Below, one piece after another: positions 43,161 through 50,000 of a DNA stretch of 50,000 bases. How positions within the stretch are numbered: position 1 is the stretch's first letter; each line of letters starts with the position of its first letter. The DNA is from Lingula anatina. Taxonomy: Eukaryota; Brachiopoda; Lingulata; Lingulida; Lingulidae. A program made the translations under genes and the position numbers. The stretch is from NCBI RefSeq assembly GCF_001039355.2, contig NW_019775725.1:1-50000 (forward strand), in the 5' to 3' direction. Under the pieces are notes generated by a model. The model was not told where the DNA came from. It saw nothing but the letters and a program-made list of their open reading frames with translations, and did no database searches.

Positions 43161-44512
43161 GCATCAAGCACATATTTCATTCCAACAACAATAGATAATG
43201 ACATTATGACAGCTTTGATGTTTGCCGTGTTCAATTATCTGATAGTAGACAACCTGCACTTCCACTGGTTTTTAGTCATGTATCAAATATAAGCCAGTAT
43301 AACAGAGTACAAGCAGTCATTCATCAAATGATTTTCTGTTCTATGAGCTGTCAGTTTGCAATAATGCAGCAACAGTCCTTAAAGTTCTTACTAATGGTCA
43401 TTTTTAGATTATTTCTTTCCTTGCTTTCTTTTTTTTTGTCCTGCTTTCAACTTAAGTTTGTTTCATTCAGAAATTCTTTTACATTTCCAACATATTATCA
43501 GCAATGACTGGTATTGCATAACTGGGTCATACAGAGGTCATTCAAAGGTCAGTAGGTAAAAAAAATGCAAAAAAAAAAAATTGTAAACTCCTATTATTAT
43601 TGAACTTTAAAGCTATATGTAAAAGTCAAAACTGAATAAACATGCACACCTGAAATGGTCAAAATCACATTTTAAAAAATAAATCATGTTTACAATTCTC
43701 TTCTGGCTAGTTCTACTATGTGTTATAAGGAAACATGCATGATACATTACAATATAAATGTTTAATGGCTTAAATATATATTAAGTACTTTGATCTACAC
43801 AGATCAAAAATTTTATGTCAAAAGGTTCTGAACTTAAAAACCCTTTTTGTGTTAGGTTCACCAATGCCCACAGGTAATCTTGCTGGGCTGCAGGGCTTGA
43901 TGGCAATAAGTACATTTTAAATTCTCATGGCTTTGTACAAGACATGCTTTGGATCATGAGGGAAATTTATGAAAAATTCTTGGAAATTCAAACATATTTA
44001 AATACCATTTACACTTTCTCCCTACGACACATACAACCTTATCTTCTTGCAATATTTATTCTCATGCTGTCAGTTACAATTTAGATTAGCTTAACTAGAA
44101 TTTTATCAGATTATATCTTTTATGTCTCTTCCCACTGCTCCAGAGATTTCAAGACTGTTCTAAATCACCTATGACAGTGTGATGGATGAAATATTATGGT
44201 GTGGTAAAGGTCTTTAAAGGTTCGGTTTGCTAAGAATATGCCTCAAAAGCAGCCCTTATATGACTTGCTTTAATCAATTCTGATGAAAGTTACACTATAG
44301 AGCAGACAAAAAAGTGGATTAAAGCTCTCAAAGGTAAAATAGTCTTTTAATTATTTGCAGAAATTTTAAAGTTCAAGCTATGGAAATATTTGTATTTCTC
44401 TGGATCTGTATAAAGTTTGCAACCCAAATACAGTAATATATTAAATAGGAGATGGGTAAGTTTTTTCTAATTTATTTTACCATACATTGCCAAAATTTAG
44501 GAAAATGACGTA
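43161..44512. other. Gene desert segment, nothing distinctive
   Basis: AT-rich non-coding sequence with short poly(A) and poly(T) runs. Confidence 0.4.
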
Positions 44513-44795
44513 GCCATCCATCCAAACAGTACAGCCAACTAACTAGCTAGCCATCTAACCACCAATCTAAATAGTATAGCCAACTAGCCAGCTATCTGAC
44601 CACCAATCCAAACAGTACAGCCAACAAGCCAGCCATCCAATCCAAACAGTACAGCCAACTAGCTAGCCATCTAACCAATCCAAACAGTACAGCCAACTAG
44701 CTAGCCATCTAACCACCAATCCAAACAGTACAGCCAACTAGCCAGCTATCTAACCACCAATCCAAACAGTTTAGCCAACTAGCCAGCCATCATCT
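44513..44795. repeat. Minisatellite, 34-41-bp unit, about 7 copies
   Basis: Repeated unit CCATCTAACCACCAATCCAA followed by ACAGTACAGCCAACTAGCCAG. Unit length varies because of a CCA-containing indel. It is not a CRISPR array: the units are contiguous with no unique spacers. Confidence 0.9.
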
Positions 44796-44860
44796 TAACA
44801 GTTCAGAAAAATAATAAGCCAAATGAACACTACTACAAACAAATACATATAAAAGACTAA

Positions 44861-45113
44861 GACCCCATTCACAACGAGTTGAGCAATGGCTCTACAAAGT
44901 CACGAACTAAATATGCCTCTCACCCGCCTCCCCATGTGTCATCCCAATGGAACCGAGATTAAATGACTGTACTCCCGCAGGGAAGACGCATGGGGAGGTA
45001 TGTGAGAGGCGGAGAGACTATTAAAAGATTAGGCAGTTTTCCTTTCATGTATGTCCACCATATTTAGTTCGTGACTTTGTAGAGCCATGGCTCAACTCGT
45101 TGTGAATGCGGTC
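44861..45113. mobile_element. PIF/Harbinger-like MITE
   Basis: Terminal inverted repeats of 55 bp (44861-44915 and 45059-45113) match at all but about two positions, beginning GACCCCATTCACAACGAG. Both ends are flanked by TAA (44858-44860 and 45114-45116), the 3-bp target duplication typical of PIF/Harbinger. A second, internal inverted pair (CCTCTCAC...CCTCCCCATG) follows the outer one. No transposase. Confidence 0.8.
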
Positions 45114-45160
45114 TAACTCAGTTAGGTTATCTCAAGGATGATTTCACAAACAAAACATAT

Positions 45161-45184
45161 ACAGACAGACAGACAGACAGACAA
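45161..45184. repeat. (CAGA)n microsatellite
   Basis: Six tandem ACAG units. Confidence 0.9.
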
Positions 45185-45306
45185 AGAGAGACTGACATAC
45201 ACAGTGGTTGGTGATCAAAACTTAATAACAAAGAAAATGACCCCAGTTTCCATGGAAAGAAAAAGATGTGACCAGCAAACTGACCAGTAATGACAGACAT
45301 CTAAAC

Positions 45307-45473
45307 CAGGGGCAGATTCAGGCTGTCTTCTGGGTCTTCCAGAAGATGGTCAGATTTTCAAGCTTACATTGTTGGGTATCTTTTTAAAATGTTGGAAGAC
45401 GGTCAAAAATGGTGGATGGATCAACATAGATAATTTGGAAGCCTGTCTGAAAATATCCCTGGATCCGCCCCTG
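45307..45473. mobile_element. Short hAT-like MITE
   Basis: The ends CAGGGGCAGATTCAGG and CCTGGATCCGCCCCTG are inverted copies (14 of 16 positions). The CAGGGGCGGAT start is common to hAT elements of animals. Length is 167 bp, no ORF. I could not see a convincing 8-bp target duplication. Confidence 0.6.
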
Positions 45474-46433
45474 TAAGCAATGGATGGAAATATAGACCAA
45501 TGGCCAAAAATAACTAATGTAAAATATGAGCATTTGTTTGTTTGAAAAAGCATATAATAAACAAGAAACATGCCCCAAGAAAGGTGCAGATCGAGAGCAT
45601 CAGAGGATGACAGAAGACTGCTTCATTTAAATCTATGGCTGGGGAGGTGAGAAGTCAGACTAGTACTAAAGAAATAATTTGACAACAAAAGGCAAATTGA
45701 TGATTCTGGTTCTGTAATTTACAAAACCAATACCAGCATCACACTTTATGTTTGATGAAACTAAGACTGATGTGACTAAGACAATCGCAGGCCATCAATG
45801 GAGAGGCATCATTGTATTTTTTCTCCAGGTTTCCTCATAAAAACACCTCATCTATCACAACCAGTCCAATTCCAACTGTCTACATGGTGATGTATAATGA
45901 TGGCAACCATCAATCAGCCTCAGAGAGAAGATCTTTTTTCTCTATGAATTTCACGCCTGGTGCACACTTAGTGAAAATTGAGAAGGTTGCTGGTATGATT
46001 CTACACGGCCAGGCTGCCTGGAGAACAGCCCCTGGTCTTTGAAAACAGCAATTCTCTACAGTCAAACGACAACTATGTAGCATGATTATGTTTCCGCTCA
46101 AATGTTACTCGTGTCAAAGTCATAAATGGGAAAAAGGTATAAATGCAGTAATTAATCATTGTTCTGTCAAAAAAAGAACAAATCTGCAGGTATTCCATTG
46201 TGTGGTAATCACTGCCACTGGTACCTACACAAACACACCTTGAAGGCAACAATACATGGGAACAATGCTCCAAGGGAAAAAAGGAAGGTAACATTTGTGT
46301 ACTTTTGAAGTAATATGGATTATTCAAATGCTATATACCATAACAATATGGAATTCCATAAAAATGTGGAAATAAAATGACAATTTTTTATGATTCATTT
46401 TTAAATGGTTGTTGTAATGCCATTTTCATTAAA
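45474..46433. other. Gene desert segment, nothing distinctive
   Basis: Non-coding. Short ORFs at 45812-46042 and on the opposite strand overlap each other and show no protein features. Confidence 0.4.
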
Positions 46434-46680
46434 AACTAGAAAAGCACTCAGAGAGCGCATACCTCTGCCAAGGCAGCAATTTTTCATTATTATTGATTAT
46501 TGATTGAATATCGATCCGTATCACCATCAAAAAACTAATCATCTGTTCCATGGCCCACTTCTGACAGTTCCTGAAAATTTCATCAAAATCAGTCCATAAC
46601 TTTCTGAGTTATATTGATGAAAGATGGCCAAACAGACCAACAAACAGGGGTGAAAACATAACCTCCTTGGCAGGGGTAAA
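46434..46680. mobile_element. Interspersed repeat with short terminal inverted repeats
   Basis: ACCTCTGCCAAGG (46461-46473) and CCTTGGCAGGGGT (46665-46677) are inverted (12 of 13). The inside contains text such as TTCATCAAAATC, AACTTTCTGAGTTAT and AACATAACCTCC, which I recall from widespread repeats in aquatic animal genomes. The family name is unknown to me, and it has no coding capacity. Confidence 0.6.
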
Positions 46681-47763
46681 AATGATTGTCTGGGATTTGG
46701 CTTCATTAAACACAGATTTATAATGCTGATTTAATCTTCATATATTTCATGTAGTAGAAAAGAGATAAGTAAATTAAAATTAACTGATATAGTATTATGA
46801 AATTTTTTTTTCAGACTGAACTTTTCTTTAGCTTATACCCTCCTCTTCTATCAAGACTACAAATCCACTCACAAGAACAATTATCAATGACTGACAGCCA
46901 AAAAAATAAAACATGATGCATGTTACTTTTTGAAAATATTTCCTAACTTTCTGCATTCAATGTGTTATAATGTAGCACCTGACTACAAGACTGTCATAAA
47001 TGAGGATGACTCCAGCTCTTTTAATATATACATATATATATTGAAACATTCCTGAAATCTGAGTACATTTTGTTCACCTTGTATCCATCCATCAAAGTAC
47101 GTTATCCTGGTACACATTTTATTGAACCTAACAAAACAGTGGACATCTGACAAAGATGCACCTTTTTTTCCTATCAATAATGCACTGTCTCCCCACCTGC
47201 TTGTCTCACAGGTGTGAAAAGCTGTTTGTCTCTCAAATATCTACCAGAACATGACTACCTGTGCAATTGTCTCTTTGAAAACTCTTCACCATTGTGATCC
47301 CCAGTAAAAAAATACCCCTCTTTCTGTAGTTGACTGCTTCTTCAAAGCAGGTTTACAGGTGTGATATGTTTGAGTAACATGACAGCTTCAATCATAACAG
47401 AACCTGAGCGCTATCACTGACACAGATGAATATAATTTCAAGATGCCACGAACAGGATACCACATATTACATACATGATATGATGATATCAAGACAAACT
47501 CATCATGGAACTGTGACATAATTACTGGACAAGGACACAAACCCTAAACTGTCAAAAAAACACTGGATAGATCTGGGAGATGCAGCAAAAAAGAAGTTGT
47601 TGATGAATTAATCTCTTTTTTATGTTTTCTTTTGCATAATCTCAAGTCTGATAAAGATGGTTGTATACACCAGTCTCTGATACATGATGTATCTAGTACA
47701 CAGACCTTTGAATGGTCCACATCATATAACATAAGAATGATCCAAACAAGTGGTTTTATCCCA
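46681..47763. other. Gene desert segment, nothing distinctive
   Basis: Non-coding, AT-rich. A short (TA)n run lies near 47025. Confidence 0.4.
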
Positions 47764-48252
47764 AATCCTGTTCTACTGGTTTTCACTTTCTCCAGTCAAC
47801 ATCCCAGAGCCTATTCTAGAGGTTTTCTCTTTCTCTGTCAAAATCTTAGAGCCTGTTCTACAGGTTTTCACTTTCTACACTTAATATCCCTGAGCCTGTT
47901 CTAGAGCTTTTCACTTTCTCCATCAAAATCTTAGAGCCTGTTCTAGAGGTTTTCACTTTCTCCAGTCAATATCCCCAGAGCCTGCTCTAGAGGTTTTCAC
48001 TTTCTCCAGTCAATATCCCTGAGCCTGTTCTAGAGGTTTTTACTTTCCCCAGTCAATATCCCCAGAGCCTGTTCTAGAGGTTTTCACTTTCTCCGTCAAA
48101 ATCTTACAGCCTGTTCTAGAGATTTTTACTTTCTCCAGTCAATATCCCGGAGCCTGTTCTAGAGGTTTTTACTTTCCCCAGTCAATATCCTAGAGCCTGT
48201 CCTAGAGGTTTTCACTTTCTCCAGTCAATATCCCGGAGCCTGTTCTAGAGGC
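47764..48252. repeat. Minisatellite, about 42-bp unit, about 11.5 copies
   Basis: Unit GAGCCTGTTCTAGAGG, then TTTTCACTTTCTCC, then one of two endings: AGTCAATATCCC (type A) or GTCAAAATCTTA (type B). The order is roughly A B A B A A A B A A A. The 90-codon ORF at 47632-47904 is partly made of this repeat. Confidence 0.9.
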
Positions 48253-50000
48253 TGTGGTTTCCTAGCAGGCTGCCGCAGCACACATCCTCATTTCCTGGGC
48301 ATGTGATTTCAATATTTCTCATTCCAGGTGACAGTGTAAATTGAAATGATGTGCAAAATTGAATTTTGCTGGAATTAAGGACTCTAATCAACTCAATATT
48401 ACCAAGAGTTATTGCTCAATTTTACCCCGCCTGTCATGTGTAATTACACTCAGGTACTGCTGCTAATCTTAGAATTACCAAGGCCTTTTTTTCTGAAAAC
48501 TATCAGCAAAATGCATAATGACAAGAACACAAGTAGTGCCGTATTTTCTTCTGCTTTATATTCTATGCACTTAGTCTAGTTCAAAAGCAAAGTGTAGTGC
48601 TTTTTTACAACCTACTGTTACTTTCAAGGCAAAACAGAATGTTTGACACTTATAATATCAAAAGTAAAAACATCAAAAGCACTGACACATACGCTTATAT
48701 AATAAACATTCATGCTTGTTTTTTTTTCTACAAAAAAAAAAAAAAAAAAAACTTGCTGTGAGATAAACATATGTACACAACGTATTTTTAGTAGGAAAAT
48801 TGGAAATTCTCAAAAGCAATTTGTCTGCCAGCACGGTATAAAAGGTTTTCACTGTGGTTGACTTCAAGTCATCTATAGGGCCTTAGGGAAGAGCAAGTAT
48901 ACTCGACAAGATGTATGAGCTTTGTCTTACATCAAAAGGAAGCACCTTCAAAGAAACAGACACTTTCTATTTGTTTCAAGCGATGAAAAATGAACATATC
49001 AAAAACCAAGTTGCAATCAAAATATATGAGGAGACTGTCCATCTTGTCTTGCACAAGAAAGTATTGTTTTCCATGTTGTGTAGGTGACAGTAAATGAGAA
49101 GCAACATGGACCTGGGGCCCTTTGATGATCTGTGGGAATGCGGTAATGTGGCTACAATTTCAACTACCATGACACTAATGTCTCAGTGTCGCAAAGACGA
49201 TGACATTTTTCAAGTCATCTTGTAAACTATTCACGCCAAAAAAGATGACTGACAGAGGATGATACAAATGTTATCTTGTCAGAGCAACTGCACATTGTCT
49301 CTCTCATTTGTCTTGGGCCGAGTTCACACAAGGCCTAAATTAGATCAGAAAAAAAGCCTAACTTGCACCCTGAGATGATCAAAATGCAGCAGGGGTCCAT
49401 TTTCAAAGTCTAAAATTCTTGGGATAATCTTGGACTGCTAAATTCTGGTCAAATCTACAATTACTGATCAATGTGTGTTTAGCAGGCTAAGATTTTAGTT
49501 CAAAAACTTTCATCATTTTATACTCCTCTTTCACAATTTGTTTGTCTAACGTCACCACTGGAAATCAGCTGATATTTAGCGTAAAACACGGCTGTGCAAT
49601 GTGATGTGAGACTAGAAAATGTGCAAGAATCTGCATGATTTTACCCGTAAGTCGCAAGATTTTTGGTTGTCTCAGATAATTTACATTTAGTCCATTTCAC
49701 ATTCTGAAGTCATCTTGTGTGAACAATTTGTTCAATACAGATCTGAACAGGAAAGATGGCTGTGATACGTATTCAAAGAAAGTTTAACGCCACAAAACAC
49801 ATGTACGTCTACTTCCTTGTAGAAGAAAAATCTGTCTTAGTCATGCTGCAACCACAGGTCCCCTCTTCCCCAAACAGATGATTTGTTTTATGGAAGATAA
49901 GGAAAAAGGAAGACAATTGGCAAATGTTCATAATTAATTCTTTTTTAAAAAGTGTTTCACCATAGAGAAGCCACAATAAAGACATCAGGATCAAGACGGG
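48253..50000. other. Gene desert segment with a candidate regulatory block
   Basis: No gene seen. At 48280-48480 a repeat-free block holds CATTCCAGGTGACAG (TEAD- and E-box-like) and CCTGTCATGTGTAATTACAC (MEIS- and homeodomain-like). A 20-A tract lies at 48732-48751. The rest is AT-rich with no supported feature. Confidence 0.35.

Noticed and set aside
44513-44795. CRISPR-like repeated array
   Set aside because: Units are contiguous with no unique spacers, in an animal genome; a minisatellite explains it.

Overview
The window is animal nuclear DNA: split genes with GT-AG introns, AT-rich non-coding sequence, microsatellites, minisatellites and small transposon relics, and no bacterial-style operons. 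The proteins look like those of a non-vertebrate bilaterian, most likely a marine invertebrate (hemichordate, amphioxus-like or lophotrochozoan). I cannot fix the phylum from sequence alone.

Layout. (1) 1-6724, minus strand: the N-terminal two thirds of a DDX21/DDX50-type nucleolar RNA helicase in 11 visible exons, running off the left edge before its C-terminal domain is complete. Its 2.5-kb first coding intron holds a decayed TatD-like nuclease sequence, a LINE reverse-transcriptase fragment, a 570-bp fold-back element and a 69-bp tandem duplication. (2) 6725-7081: a compact head-to-head promoter. (3) 7082-13479, plus strand: a dihydrofolate reductase (DHFR) gene in which two complete six-exon DHFR units follow each other and can be joined in frame by splicing. 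Unit 1 looks like a normal enzyme. Unit 2 keeps the fold but has lost key folate-contacting residues. The splice donor that joins them overlaps the end of unit 1, just before a stop codon, so one gene could make a normal single DHFR or a two-domain protein. (4) 13753-14247: an unidentified ORF broken by one stop. (5) 14248-16741: CpG-richer upstream region and promoter with CRE and CCAAT boxes. (6) 16742-18638, plus strand: a complete two-exon NET-family zinc-finger gene (ZNF503/ZNF703, Nlz; fly elbow/noc). (7) 18639-50000: about 31 kb with no convincing gene. It contains a 3' UTR with Pumilio-type sites, several motif-dense segments that look like developmental enhancers, one 76-nt hairpin, three minisatellites and three small inverted-repeat elements.

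How it fits together: the left third is housekeeping (ribosome biogenesis and folate metabolism sharing a promoter). The right two thirds is a developmental-regulator locus with a long empty flank, as is typical of ZNF503/703. The tandem DHFR is the most unusual thing here. All exon borders were placed by eye from splice signals and protein similarity recalled from memory; no alignment or transcript data were available.
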